A stretch of DNA of 64,000 bases from Niveispirillum sp048066115. Lineage in GTDB: Bacteria; Pseudomonadota; Alphaproteobacteria; Azospirillales; Azospirillaceae. The stretch spans positions 248,001 through 312,000 of the forward strand of contig NZ_JBLTYX010000003.1 of the NCBI RefSeq assembly GCF_048066115.1, written 5' to 3'. The translations under genes and the position numbers were made by a program. The notes beneath the pieces are model-generated. The model ran no database searches. It was given only the letters and a program-made list of their open reading frames with translations, and had not been told where the DNA came from. Positions 1 through 8,232 of this stretch are shown piece after piece (positions within the stretch are counted from its first letter, which is position 1; each line of letters opens with the position of its first letter).

Positions 1-218
1 CGGACGGCAGGCAACAGGTGAAGATCGCGGTGACGGCGGTGCCGGAGGATGGCAAGGCCAATGCCGCGATCATCGAGCTGCTGGCCAAAGCGTGGCGAAT
101 TCCGAAAAGCAGCATCGGCGTCGTCGCGGGTGGCACCGACCGGTCAAAGATATTATTCGTTGCCGGGCAAACGGACGCCCTGATGTCCCGGCTGACGGAT
201 TGGCTGGGCGGGCTTTAG
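1..218 (+). CDS. DUF167 (YggU-type) family protein, 5' truncated by window edge
   Basis: The reading frame is open from base 3 and ends with TAG at 216-218. The visible 72 residues contain the 'EDGKANAAIIELLA' core followed by 'PKSSIGVVAGGTDRSKI', which is the typical C-terminal two thirds of the DUF167/UPF0235 family (normally about 95-110 residues). The true start lies upstream of the window; the internal GTG at 18 is probably not the start because conserved family sequence (DGRQ) continues before it. The molecular function of the family is not established. folD follows 33 bases downstream on the same strand, so the two may be cotranscribed. Confidence 0.85.
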   Translation, partial: DGRQQVKIAVTAVPEDGKANAAIIELLAKAWRIPKSSIGVVAGGTDRSKILFVAGQTDALMSRLTDWLGGL

Positions 219-251
219 CATCATATAGATAGAGAGACGGGGAGACCGGGC

Positions 252-1166
252 ATGGCCGAGGCACGCATCATCGATGGCAAGGGCTTCGCCGCCGGGCTCC
301 GGTCCCGCATCGGTGCCGCCGTGGAACAGCTGCGCACGACGCATGCCCTGGTCCCCGGCCTGGCCGTGGTGCTGGTGGGCGAGGACCCGGCCAGTTCCAT
401 CTATGTCCGCAACAAGGGTGAGCAGACCCGCGAGGCGGGGATGCATTCCGTCACCCACCGCCTCGACGCGTCGGTCAGCCAGGACGAATTGCTGCGCCTG
501 GTCGACCAGCTGAACAAGGACCCGTCGATCCACGGCATCCTGGTGCAGTTGCCCCTGCCCGCCCATATCGACGCCCAATCCGTGCTCTCCTCCATCGATC
601 CCGCCAAGGATGTGGACGGGTTCCATGTGGTCAATGCCGGGCGGTTGGCCGTGGGCCTGCCGTCGCTGGTGCCCTGCACGCCGCTGGGCTGTATGCTGCT
701 GCTGAAGGATATTGTGAAGGATCTGCGCGGCCTGCATGCCGTTGTCGTCGGCCGGTCCAACATCGTGGGCAAGCCCATGGCCCAGCTGCTGCTGCAGGCC
801 GATTGCACCGTGACCATCGCCCATTCCCGCACGCGTGACATCGCGTCGGTCTGCCGGGAGGCCGATATCCTGGTCGCCGCCGTGGGGCGGCCGGAAATGG
901 TGCGCGGCGACTGGATCAAGGAAGGCGCCATCGTCATCGATGTCGGCATCAACCGCGTGCCGGCCCGCGATCCGGAAGCGGCCGCCGCCGGCAAGACCCG
1001 TATCGTCGGCGACGTTGCCTATGCCGAAGCGGCGTCTGTGGCCGGCGCCATCACCCCGGTGCCGGGCGGGGTGGGGCCGATGACCATCGCGTGCTTGCTG
1101 GCCAACACCGTCACCGCCGCCTGCCGGTCGGCAGGGGTGGCAGTTCCAGACGGGATCGGCCTTTGA
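252..1166 (+). CDS. folD: Bifunctional methylenetetrahydrofolate dehydrogenase / methenyltetrahydrofolate cyclohydrolase FolD
   Basis: FolD interconverts 5,10-methylene-THF, 5,10-methenyl-THF and 10-formyl-THF using NADP in the cytosol, supplying one-carbon units for purine and fMet synthesis. The 304-residue product is full length. Visible motifs are the catalytic tyrosine/lysine stretch 'YVRNKGEQ' near residue 52, 'VQLPLP' near 98, the dinucleotide-binding 'GRSNIVGKP' near 165, and 'PVPGGVGPMT' near 270. ATG 252 has a GGGGAG-like ribosome binding site. The stop codon overlaps the start of the next gene, suggesting translational coupling to corA. Confidence 0.97.
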   Translation: MAEARIIDGKGFAAGLRSRIGAAVEQLRTTHALVPGLAVVLVGEDPASSIYVRNKGEQTREAGMHSVTHRLDASVSQDELLRLVDQLNKDPSIHGILVQLPLPAHIDAQSVLSSIDPAKDVDGFHVVNAGRLAVGLPSLVPCTPLGCMLLLKDIVKDLRGLHAVVVGRSNIVGKPMAQLLLQADCTVTIAHSRTRDIASVCREADILVAAVGRPEMVRGDWIKEGAIVIDVGINRVPARDPEAAAAGKTRIVGDVAYAEAASVAGAITPVPGGVGPMTIACLLANTVTAACRSAGVAVPDGIGL

Positions 1167-2218
1167 TTACCGCTTACGTCCGCGATGCGGCAGGGCTGCA
1201 TGCCCAGGCCCTGGCCACAGGGGAAGCCGTTCCCCCGGGCACGGTCTGGCTGGACCTGCTGTATCCGGACGAGACGGAACGGCTGACTGTTTCCAACCTG
1301 CTGTCGGTCGATCTGCCGACACAGGATGATATCAACGAGATCGAAACCTCCTCGCGCCTCTATACCGAGGGCGATGTGGCGTTCATGACCACGCCGGTCA
1401 TCGTGCGCTCGGCCAGCGGGCCGCTGGAACGCGGGTTGCTGACCTTCGTCCTGGCACCCGACATGTTGGTCACCATCCGGCATACCGAGCCCCTGTGGTT
1501 CGCCATTTTCGCGGCCCGCGCGTTGCGGCAGGCGGAACTGGTGTGCAATCCGCTGGAGGCGTTCCTGGGCCTGCTGGAGGCGGTGGTGGACCGGGCGGCC
1601 GACGTGCTGGAACGGGTGACGGCGGACCTGGACCGGCTGTCGCACCGCGTCTTCGCCGATCATGAGGACCGGACGGTGGAACCGCTGGTCGGCCGCGATG
1701 GCGGCGTGGTCCAGCGCAAACAGGTGGTCGACCGGCAGCATGTGCGCCGCCGCCCACCCACCACCGTGTCCATGCGTGCCGTGATCAACGCCGTGGGCCG
1801 GGCGGGCGACCTGACGCAGAAGGTGCGCGACAGTCTGGCGGGGCTGGAACGGCTGGTGGCATTCGCCACCACGGTGGCCGGCCCGCGCATGAACAAGGAC
1901 CAGAAATCCCGGCTGAAGACCATCGGCCGCGACGTGCATTCCCTGGTCGAACATGCCGCCTTCCAGGCCATGCAGACCAATTTCCTGCTGGATGCGACCC
2001 TGGGCGTGATCAATATTCAGCAGACCAACATCATCAAGATCTTCTCGGTGGCGTCCGTCGCCTTCCTGCCGCCGACCCTGGTGGCCAGCATCTATGGCAT
2101 GAATTTCGAGCATATGCCGGAGCTGGACTGGACCTGGGGCTATCCGCTGGCGCTGGGGCTGATGGTTTTGGCCGCGTTGGGGCCGCTCTGGTATTTCCGC
2201 AAGCGCGGGTGGTTGTGA
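1163..2218 (+). CDS. corA: CorA-family divalent metal ion transporter
   Basis: This is an inner-membrane Mg2+/Co2+ channel of the CorA family, 351 residues. The C-terminus carries the diagnostic 'YGMN' motif at about residue 313, between two transmembrane helices (roughly 293-312 and 323-343); the long N-terminal part is the cytosolic funnel. I chose TTG 1163, which overlaps the folD stop by four bases, because conserved sequence begins at 'ITAYVRDA'; an open frame extends upstream to 1091 but only antisense-like sequence lies there. The stretch at residues about 170-205 is unusually Arg/Pro rich for the family. A hairpin terminator follows. Confidence 0.9.
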   Translation: MITAYVRDAAGLHAQALATGEAVPPGTVWLDLLYPDETERLTVSNLLSVDLPTQDDINEIETSSRLYTEGDVAFMTTPVIVRSASGPLERGLLTFVLAPDMLVTIRHTEPLWFAIFAARALRQAELVCNPLEAFLGLLEAVVDRAADVLERVTADLDRLSHRVFADHEDRTVEPLVGRDGGVVQRKQVVDRQHVRRRPPTTVSMRAVINAVGRAGDLTQKVRDSLAGLERLVAFATTVAGPRMNKDQKSRLKTIGRDVHSLVEHAAFQAMQTNFLLDATLGVINIQQTNIIKIFSVASVAFLPPTLVASIYGMNFEHMPELDWTWGYPLALGLMVLAALGPLWYFRKRGWL

Positions 2219-2227
2219 TTGATCGCG

Positions 2228-2318
2228 CGTAGGTCAGGTCGAGCCATAGGCGAGCCCCGACATTCACAGGCGCCGAAGCCTGTCAGGGCTCGGGCTTGCG
2301 CCCTCGACCTGACCTACG
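2228..2318. terminator. Nested inverted repeat between convergent corA and ynfA
   Basis: A perfect 16-bp outer stem (2228-2243 with 2303-2318, core GTAGGTCAGGTCGAG) encloses a second 12-bp stem with one mismatch (2251-2262 with 2281-2292). It lies between the stops of two convergent genes and has no T-run, so it is either a bidirectional terminator or a single palindromic element. It does not match the other repeat families in the window. Confidence 0.6.
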
Positions 2319-2329
2319 GCTCATTTCCG

Positions 2330-2662
2330 TCAAGCCCCCCGCGGCGCCCACAGGATCGCCGCCGCCCCCACCAGGCAGAGCGCGGCACCAGTGACATCCC
2401 ACCGGTCGGGCCTTTGCCCCTCCACCAACCACAGCCAGGCCAGGGAAGCGGCGATATAGACGCCACCATAGGCCGCATAGGCGCGGCCCGCCGCGTCCAC
2501 CGGCACGCGCGTCAGCACCCAGGCGAACAGGGCCAGACTGGCCATGCCGGGTGCCAGCCACAGGGCCGAGCGCCCTTCCCGCATCCAGGCCCAGAAGGCG
2601 AAACAGCCGGCGATCTCCGCCAAGGCGGCCACGATATAAAGAAGGATCGTGCCGCTGGCCAA
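2330..2662 (-). CDS. YnfA/UPF0060 family small membrane protein
   Basis: The 110-residue product has four predicted transmembrane helices and the family features 'AALAEIAGCFAFW' near the N-terminus, 'AYAAYGGVYI' in the middle and 'DWDV/WDVTGA' before the last helix. UPF0060 proteins resemble small multidrug-resistance transporters, but the function is unproven. The chosen start is TTG 2662, four bases after the prmA stop, with a GAAGGG-like ribosome binding site inside the end of prmA. The gene is therefore probably cotranscribed with prmA. Confidence 0.88.
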   Translation of the reverse strand: MASGTILLYIVAALAEIAGCFAFWAWMREGRSALWLAPGMASLALFAWVLTRVPVDAAGRAYAAYGGVYIAASLAWLWLVEGQRPDRWDVTGAALCLVGAAAILWAPRGA

Positions 2663-2666
2663 GGCC

Positions 2667-3545
2667 TCAGCCCTTCTTCATCACCAGTGTGGACCAGTCG
2701 CCCAGGCGGTAGCGCTTGACCAGGCGCAGGCCCTGGGCGCGGTGGGCGTTGATGACCAGCGGTTCCTGGCGATGCAGCAGGCCGGACAGGATGCAGATGC
2801 CGCCCGGCACCAGATACTTGTCCAGCGCCGGCGACATTTTGGCCAGGGGGCGGGCCAGGATGTTGGCCACGATCATGTCGAACTTGCCATGCTTGCGCAC
2901 CGCTTCGGCTGCGTAGCCGTTGGCGGCGTACAGCTTCACCAGCTTGTGCACGCGGTTCAGTTCGGCATTTTCCGTGGCGATTTCGATCGACAGCTTGTCG
3001 ATATCGACACCGATCACCGGCTTGCGCGCCAGCTTGGCGATGGCGAAGGCCAGGATGCCGGAGCCGCAACCCATGTCCAGCGCGTTGCGGAAGGTGCCGC
3101 GCCCGCGCTGGGCGAATTCGGAGATGGCACGCAGGCAGCCCTGGGTCGTGGCATGCTCACCCGACCCGAAGGCCATGGCGGCTTCGATCTGCAAACCCAG
3201 CTTGCCCTTGGGCACCGGCTTCTTGTGGTGGCTGCCATGGATGAAGAAGCGCCCGGCCTCGATCGGCGGGAAGGACAGATAGGTCTTGGTCACCCAGTCG
3301 ATGGGGGCCAGCGGTTCCTTGGTCAGCTCCGGTTCGGCAATGCCATGGGCGGCAGCCAGCACGGCCAGCTTCAGGCCGATGCGGCTGGTGTCCGGCTCGC
3401 TGTAGGAGGTGCATTCGATCAGCCACTGGCCGCCCTCCTGCAACTCGAAGGTGGAGACGGCGTCGACATGCGGTTCCACCATATCGGCGAAAACGGGGAC
3501 CAGCGCCTCCGGCACTTCGAACGCGACACGCCACATCGGCTGCAT
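2667..3545 (-). CDS. prmA: Ribosomal protein L11 methyltransferase
   Basis: PrmA trimethylates lysines and the N-terminus of ribosomal protein L11 using S-adenosylmethionine. The 292-residue product has an N-terminal substrate-recognition domain and a C-terminal Rossmann methyltransferase domain with 'AFGSGEHATT' (about residue 137), the SAM-binding 'DMGCGSGILAFA' (about 167) and the catalytic 'VANILARPL' (about 232). Start ATG 3545 is preceded by GGAGAG at good spacing; the open frame continues upstream to 3650 without family resemblance. ynfA follows directly. Confidence 0.95.
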   Translation of the reverse strand: MQPMWRVAFEVPEALVPVFADMVEPHVDAVSTFELQEGGQWLIECTSYSEPDTSRIGLKLAVLAAAHGIAEPELTKEPLAPIDWVTKTYLSFPPIEAGRFFIHGSHHKKPVPKGKLGLQIEAAMAFGSGEHATTQGCLRAISEFAQRGRGTFRNALDMGCGSGILAFAIAKLARKPVIGVDIDKLSIEIATENAELNRVHKLVKLYAANGYAAEAVRKHGKFDMIVANILARPLAKMSPALDKYLVPGGICILSGLLHRQEPLVINAHRAQGLRLVKRYRLGDWSTLVMKKG

Positions 3546-3652
3546 GGAACTCTCCGCCAACAAAACCTTGGGATGATGGGCCTTTCTAGCCGCAGTGCCG
3601 TTGCCGGACAATGGCGCTTTGCGGCGGGGACAGTTGCGGCAAAGTTTCATGT

Positions 3653-3776
3653 CCCTCAGGCGCCGGGCGCCCGCATCCGCGGGCTTGGCTTACGCGCCCA
3701 CGTGAGCGCGGGCCGGCGGTCGCCAGCCTCCAAGGGCCAGCCTCCAAGGGCATGAGTCAAAAGCTCATGCCCTTGG
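3653..3776 (+). repeat. Multi-hairpin dispersed element, copy A
   Basis: This copy starts with CCCTCAGGCGCCGGGCG and continues with hairpin 1 (CCCGC-ATCC-GCGGG), the TTGGCTTAC junction, hairpin 2, and hairpin 3 with a GGTC loop. A short internal duplication of 'CCAAGGGC' follows. It ends in a perfect 13-bp hairpin (3744-3756 with 3764-3776, loop TCAAAAG). It sits in the 409-bp intergenic region between divergent prmA and the TonB receptor gene. Confidence 0.85.
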
Positions 3777-3791
3777 TATTGCACGACTTCA

Positions 3792-3870
3792 CCTTCCGTT
3801 ACGGAAGGCGTATGTGGTGCCGGACAGTCACGCAACCGCGAAACACAACCATCATGTTTCCGCCGGAAAC
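3792..3870. promoter_or_regulatory. Two short palindromes upstream of TonB receptor gene
   Basis: Two near-perfect palindromes sharing a TTCCG...CGGAA core lie between element copy A and the receptor gene. One is CCTTCCGTTACGGAAGG at 3792-3808, with 8-bp arms and a one-base centre. The other is GTTTCCGCCGGAAAC at 3856-3870, with 7-bp arms. They could be a paired operator for a repressor of receptor expression. The regulator is unknown, and I see no clear Fur or Pho box. Confidence 0.4.
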
Positions 3871-3954
3871 CCGTCAAATCCCTGAAATATAACAATGCTA
3901 TCCGCCCCTTGTGCGCCGCAGCAACCATGCCGGCGACCGAAGGGATGCCTAATA

Positions 3955-6210
3955 ATGAACCATCGTCAGCTGATCCAGGCGACAGCACTCGCCACCCTGT
4001 TCGCCGTCTCCCCCGCCCTCGCCCAGACCACCCAGGTGGCCGAAGCCGCCGCCGAGCCCGTGCTGCTGGAAGAGATCATCGTCTATGGCCGTGGCGAAGC
4101 CCGCCAGGTCCAGGGCGTGACCGCCGCCGCCATCGCGCTGGAAGCGCCGGGCACCAGCCCGCTGAAGGCCATCGAGAACCTGCCCGGCGTCAGCTTCCAG
4201 TCGGCCGACCCGTTCGGCAATTACGAATGGTCGGCCCGTATCTCCATCCGCGGCTTCAACCAGAACCAGCTGGGCTTCACCCTGGACGGCGTGCCGCTGG
4301 GCGACATGTCGTACGGCAACCATAACGGCCTGCACATCTCCCGCGCCATCAGCTCAGAGAATGTCGGTGAGGTGACGGTGGCCCAGGGTGCCGGCTCGCT
4401 CTCCACCGCGTCCTCCAGCAACCTGGGCGGCACGGTGCAGTTCACCTCGCACAAGCCGTCCAAGGAAGCCGGCGCCTATGTCGCCGGCATGTTCGGCAGC
4501 GAGAGCACGGGCCGCGGCTTCGTCCGCCTGGAGACGGGCGAGCTGAGCACCGGCACCAGCGCCTATATCAGCTATACCCGCCAGAATGCCGAGAAGTGGA
4601 AGGGCAATGGCATCCAGAAGCAGGATCAGGCCAATTTCAAGGTCGTCCAGAGTGTGGGCGAGGGCGAGGTCAGCGCCTGGCTGAACTGGTCCGACCGTCG
4701 CGAGAACGACTACCAGGACCTGTCTTTGCAGATGATTGACCGCCTGGGTTACGACTGGGACAATTTCGCCAAGGACTGGGCCACGGCCCTGCGCGTGGCC
4801 GACATCTATAACGGCCTGGCCACCGGCCCGTTCCCGGGCAAGATCCAGACCGTGGATGACGCCTATTATGACGCCGCCGGCCTGCGCAAGGACACGATCG
4901 GTGCGGTGAACTTCACCTATCCGCTGACCGACAGCCTGAAGCTGGACCTGACCGGCTATGGCCACCAGAATGACGGCCAGGGCCTGTGGTTCACGCCCTA
5001 TACCCCGACGCCGGGCGGTGCCCCGATGTCGATCCGCACCACGGAATACAGCATCGAACGCGTCGGCGGCATCGGCCAGCTGACAGCCGAGGTGGGCGAC
5101 CACAGGGTCAGCGGTGGCGTGTGGGTCGAGGATAACGACTTCAACCAGGCCCGTCGCTTCTATGGCCTGAACCGTGCCTCGCCGGGCCGGTCCTCCACCC
5201 AGTTCCAGACCGGGGCCATGGCCACGCAGTGGGAATACGACTTCAATACCAAGACCACGCAGTTCAACCTGTCCGACACGTGGAAGGTCACCGACCAGCT
5301 GACCGTCAATGCCGGCTTCAAGTCGCTGAATATCGAGAATACGGGGGCCACCGTCGCCGGCCCGGTCAAGAACGGCAAGATCAAGGCCAAGGACAATTTC
5401 CTGCCCCAAGCCGGCATCGTCTATGAAATCGACGACGAGCATCAGGTGTTCGGCTCCTATGCCGAGAACATGCGCGCCTTCGAATCGTCGGGCACCGGCG
5501 GTCCGTTCAGCACGACGAAGGTTGCCTTCGATGCGATCAAGGACAATCTGGAACCGGAAAATTCCCGTACCTTCGAGCTGGGCTGGCGCTTCCGTGTCGA
5601 TAATTTCCAGGGCTCGGTGGCCGCCTATGACGTCAAGTTCGACGACCGCCTGCTGACCGTCACCGTCGGCTCGGGCATCCAGGGCCTGCCGCCGTCGCTG
5701 CAGAATGTCGGCAGCGTCACCACCCGCGGTATCGAGGCTGCCGGCACCTTCAAGGTGATGGACGCCGTCTCGCTGTTCGCCTCCTACACCTATAATGACA
5801 GCGCCTATGACGATAACGTCCTGGACGGCACCAATGTCATCGCCACCAAGGACAAGACCGTCGTCAATTCGCCCAAGCATCTGCTGAAGGGCGAGGTCAG
5901 CTACGACGACGGCAACCTGTTTGCCACGCTGGGCGCCAACTACACGTCCAAGCGCTATTACACCTACCTGAATGACGGTGCCGTCGATGCCTATACGCTG
6001 GTGGAAGCCAGCCTGGGCTATCGGTTCGAGGGCAGCGACTGGCTGGAAGGGGCGGAGCTGCAGGCCAACGTCACCAACCTGTTCGACAAGAAGTATGTCT
6101 CGACCATCGGGTCGAACGGCTTCGTCAACAGCGACCCGACCGGGGCCGCCCAGACCCTGCTGGCCGGCGCACCGCGCCAGTTCTTCGTCTCGCTGAAGAA
6201 GCAGTTTTAA
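3955..6210 (+). CDS. TonB-dependent outer-membrane receptor
   Basis: The 751-residue protein has a signal peptide (residues 1-24, ending 'SPALAQ'), a TonB-box-like 'EEIIVYG', an N-terminal plug domain ('LPGVSFQ', 'ISIRGFNQNQ', 'LDGVPLGD') and a 22-strand-type beta-barrel ending in the terminal aromatic 'FVSLKKQF'. It should import a ligand across the outer membrane using TonB energy. ATG 3955 has GAAGGGAT upstream and begins the signal peptide; the frame is open from 3895 but those residues are not signal-like. A PhoD-type phosphatase gene follows, which suggests (inference) that the ligand is a phosphorylated organic compound. Confidence 0.93.
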   Translation: MNHRQLIQATALATLFAVSPALAQTTQVAEAAAEPVLLEEIIVYGRGEARQVQGVTAAAIALEAPGTSPLKAIENLPGVSFQSADPFGNYEWSARISIRGFNQNQLGFTLDGVPLGDMSYGNHNGLHISRAISSENVGEVTVAQGAGSLSTASSSNLGGTVQFTSHKPSKEAGAYVAGMFGSESTGRGFVRLETGELSTGTSAYISYTRQNAEKWKGNGIQKQDQANFKVVQSVGEGEVSAWLNWSDRRENDYQDLSLQMIDRLGYDWDNFAKDWATALRVADIYNGLATGPFPGKIQTVDDAYYDAAGLRKDTIGAVNFTYPLTDSLKLDLTGYGHQNDGQGLWFTPYTPTPGGAPMSIRTTEYSIERVGGIGQLTAEVGDHRVSGGVWVEDNDFNQARRFYGLNRASPGRSSTQFQTGAMATQWEYDFNTKTTQFNLSDTWKVTDQLTVNAGFKSLNIENTGATVAGPVKNGKIKAKDNFLPQAGIVYEIDDEHQVFGSYAENMRAFESSGTGGPFSTTKVAFDAIKDNLEPENSRTFELGWRFRVDNFQGSVAAYDVKFDDRLLTVTVGSGIQGLPPSLQNVGSVTTRGIEAAGTFKVMDAVSLFASYTYNDSAYDDNVLDGTNVIATKDKTVVNSPKHLLKGEVSYDDGNLFATLGANYTSKRYYTYLNDGAVDAYTLVEASLGYRFEGSDWLEGAELQANVTNLFDKKYVSTIGSNGFVNSDPTGAAQTLLAGAPRQFFVSLKKQF

Positions 6211-6218
6211 GTTTCGTG

Positions 6219-6260
6219 TTCCTCAAGCGCCGTAGCGGCTTCCGAGTTCCGGAAGCCGCT
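6219..6260 (+). repeat. Truncated multi-hairpin element with terminator-like hairpin
   Basis: The sequence TTCCTCAAGCGCCG matches the 5' box of the dispersed element and then runs directly into an 11-bp hairpin (6234-6244 with 6250-6260). It looks like a copy that has lost hairpins 1-3, leaving the box plus the variable terminal hairpin. It lies 8 bases after the receptor stop and may act as its transcription terminator. Confidence 0.55.
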
Positions 6261-6358
6261 CTGCCCGGCACCTCTCATCTCTCTCTTCCCTGATGTCGCC
6301 TTGAACGGGGCGGGCCGCCGGTCCGCTCCGTCTTTTCTTTGACCGACAGGATGCCCCC

Positions 6359-7459
6359 ATGACCCTGCTCGACCGCCGTTTGCTGCTGACCGGGCTTGCC
6401 GCTTCCCCGCTCGTGGTCCAGGCCGCCCAGGCGCAGAGCGTCCGCCGCCTGCCCGCCGACGCCACGCCCACCCGCATCGCTTTTGGTTCCTGTGCCCACC
6501 AGACCAAGGATCAGCCGATCTGGGACGCGATTCTGGCGGCCAAGCCCGACCTGCTGGTGCTGCTGGGCGACAATGTCTATCTCGACACCCGCAATGTCGA
6601 CGACATGAAGGCCAAATACGCCATGCTGGCGGCCAAGCCGGGGTTCCAGCGGGTGCGCGACGCCATTCCCATCGTCGCCACCTGGGACGATCATGATTTC
6701 GGCGAAAATGATGCCGGTGCCGACTATCCGATGAAGGAGCATAGCCGCAAGCTGTTCTGCGACTTCTTCGGCGAAGCGGCCGACAGCGTACGCCGCACCC
6801 GGCCAGACGGCATCTATACGGCGTACGAGTTCGGGCCCAGGGGCAAGCGGTTGCAGGTGATCCTGCCCGACCTGCGCTGGAACCGTACGGCGCTGGCCAC
6901 CATCGACATGGGTGGCAAGGAATACAAGGAATGGGCCACGGCCCGGCATGAGGCCGGCCAGACCGTCCCCGGCCCCTATGCCCGCCTGCCCGAGGATGCG
7001 GCCACGCAGCTGGGTGCGTCGCAATGGCAATGGCTGGAGGCGCAAATGGCCCGGCCCGCCGACCTGCGCATCCTGGCATCCAGCCTGCAGGTGGTCTCCG
7101 ATTTCCCCGGCTGGGAAGCCTGGATCAACTTCACCCATGACCATCAGCGCCTGATCGAGGCGATCCGCGAGAAGCAGGCCAACGGCCTGTTCTGCATCTC
7201 CGGCGACACGCATTACGCGGAAATCTCAAAGCTGGACTGGAACGTGCCCTATCCGCTGTGGGACTTCACCTCGTCCGGCCTGACGGAGGTCTGGCCCGTC
7301 CTGCCGCCCAACGCGCGACGGGTGGGCGAGGCTTACCGGGCGCAGAATTTCGGCCTGATCGAGATCGACTGGGCGAAACAGGCGGTCACCGTCACCATCC
7401 GCGATGTCGGCGGGGCGGAACAGCTGCGCCAGGTTCTGGCGATGGCGGATTTGCGGTAG
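6359..7459 (+). CDS. PhoD-like alkaline phosphatase/phosphodiesterase family protein
   Basis: The 366-residue product belongs to the PhoD metallophosphatase family, which hydrolyses phosphate esters outside the cytoplasm. It begins with a twin-arginine-like leader ('RRLLLTGLAASPLV'). It shows metal-binding motifs 'GSCAHQ', 'LLGDNVYLD', 'TWDDHDFGENDAG' and 'SGDTHYAE'. Compared with classical PhoD (over 500 residues) it lacks the large N-terminal beta domain. It follows the TonB receptor on the same strand, so uptake and hydrolysis of a phosphoester is plausible. Its TAG stop abuts the stop codon of the convergent upp gene with no intervening base. Confidence 0.9.
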   Translation: MTLLDRRLLLTGLAASPLVVQAAQAQSVRRLPADATPTRIAFGSCAHQTKDQPIWDAILAAKPDLLVLLGDNVYLDTRNVDDMKAKYAMLAAKPGFQRVRDAIPIVATWDDHDFGENDAGADYPMKEHSRKLFCDFFGEAADSVRRTRPDGIYTAYEFGPRGKRLQVILPDLRWNRTALATIDMGGKEYKEWATARHEAGQTVPGPYARLPEDAATQLGASQWQWLEAQMARPADLRILASSLQVVSDFPGWEAWINFTHDHQRLIEAIREKQANGLFCISGDTHYAEISKLDWNVPYPLWDFTSSGLTEVWPVLPPNARRVGEAYRAQNFGLIEIDWAKQAVTVTIRDVGGAEQLRQVLAMADLR

Positions 7460-8104
7460 TTACTTCGTCCCGAACAGGCGGTCCCCGGCGTCACCCAGGC
7501 CGGGGACGATATAGGCGTTCTCGTTCAGGTGGCTGTCAAGTGCCGCCGTATAGACCGGCACATCCGGATGGGCGGCGTGGAAGGTGCGCACGCCCTCCGG
7601 CGCCGATACCAGGGCCATGAAGCGGATCTGGCTGTCGGCCACGCCGTGGCGGTTCAGCACATCCACGGCATGCACGGCCGAATGGCCGGTGGCCAGCATC
7701 GGATCGACCAGGATGAAGATGCGGCCCGTCGGGTCGGGCAGCTTCACCAGATATTCCACCGGCCGCTTGGTTTCATGGTCGCGATAGAGCCCGATATGGC
7801 CCTCGCGCGCCGCCGGCACCAGTTCCAGCAACCCGTCGGCCATCACCAGCCCGGCGCGCAGGATCGGCACCACGGCCAGCTTCTTGCCCTCGATCACCGG
7901 CGCATCCATGGGGCAGAGCGGGGTTTCAATCCGCTCCGTGGTCATGGGCAGGTCGCGCGTCAGCTCATACCCCATCAGCAGCGCGATCTCGCGCAGCAGC
8001 TGCCGGAACCCCATGGTCGACCGGTCCTTGTCCCGCATGCAGGACAGCTTGTGCTGGATCAGCGGATGGTCGAGGACGAAGAGATTGGGGAAATCGCCGG
8101 TCAT
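7460..8104 (-). CDS. upp: Uracil phosphoribosyltransferase
   Basis: Upp converts uracil and PRPP to UMP in pyrimidine salvage. The 214-residue protein has the expected length and motifs. These are 'VPILRAGLVMADG' near residue 80, the PRPP-binding loop 'DPMLATGHSA' near 133, and the uracil-contacting C-terminus 'DSHLNENAYIVPGLGDAGDR'. ATG 8104 has AGGA upstream. Confidence 0.96.
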   Translation of the reverse strand: MTGDFPNLFVLDHPLIQHKLSCMRDKDRSTMGFRQLLREIALLMGYELTRDLPMTTERIETPLCPMDAPVIEGKKLAVVPILRAGLVMADGLLELVPAAREGHIGLYRDHETKRPVEYLVKLPDPTGRIFILVDPMLATGHSAVHAVDVLNRHGVADSQIRFMALVSAPEGVRTFHAAHPDVPVYTAALDSHLNENAYIVPGLGDAGDRLFGTK

Positions 8105-8232
8105 GGCCGTTCCTGACGGAGGTGGGTTTTATGCGGCGGCAACCATAGCTTGGTCGGCCGACATGAGCCAGCTTCACGGGCCTGTGCAAAATTTCCCCTT
8201 GCCTTGCGGGCGGTCGCACCAACCTTAATTCC

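Noticed and set aside
1663..1790. A compensated frameshift in corA, suspected from an Arg/Pro-rich stretch
   Set aside because: The alternative frames do not restore better CorA similarity, and conserved sequence continues in the same frame on both sides.
3611..3892. A possible 93-codon gene between prmA and the TonB receptor
   Set aside because: It is mostly composed of the multi-hairpin element and has no ribosome binding site or recognisable product.
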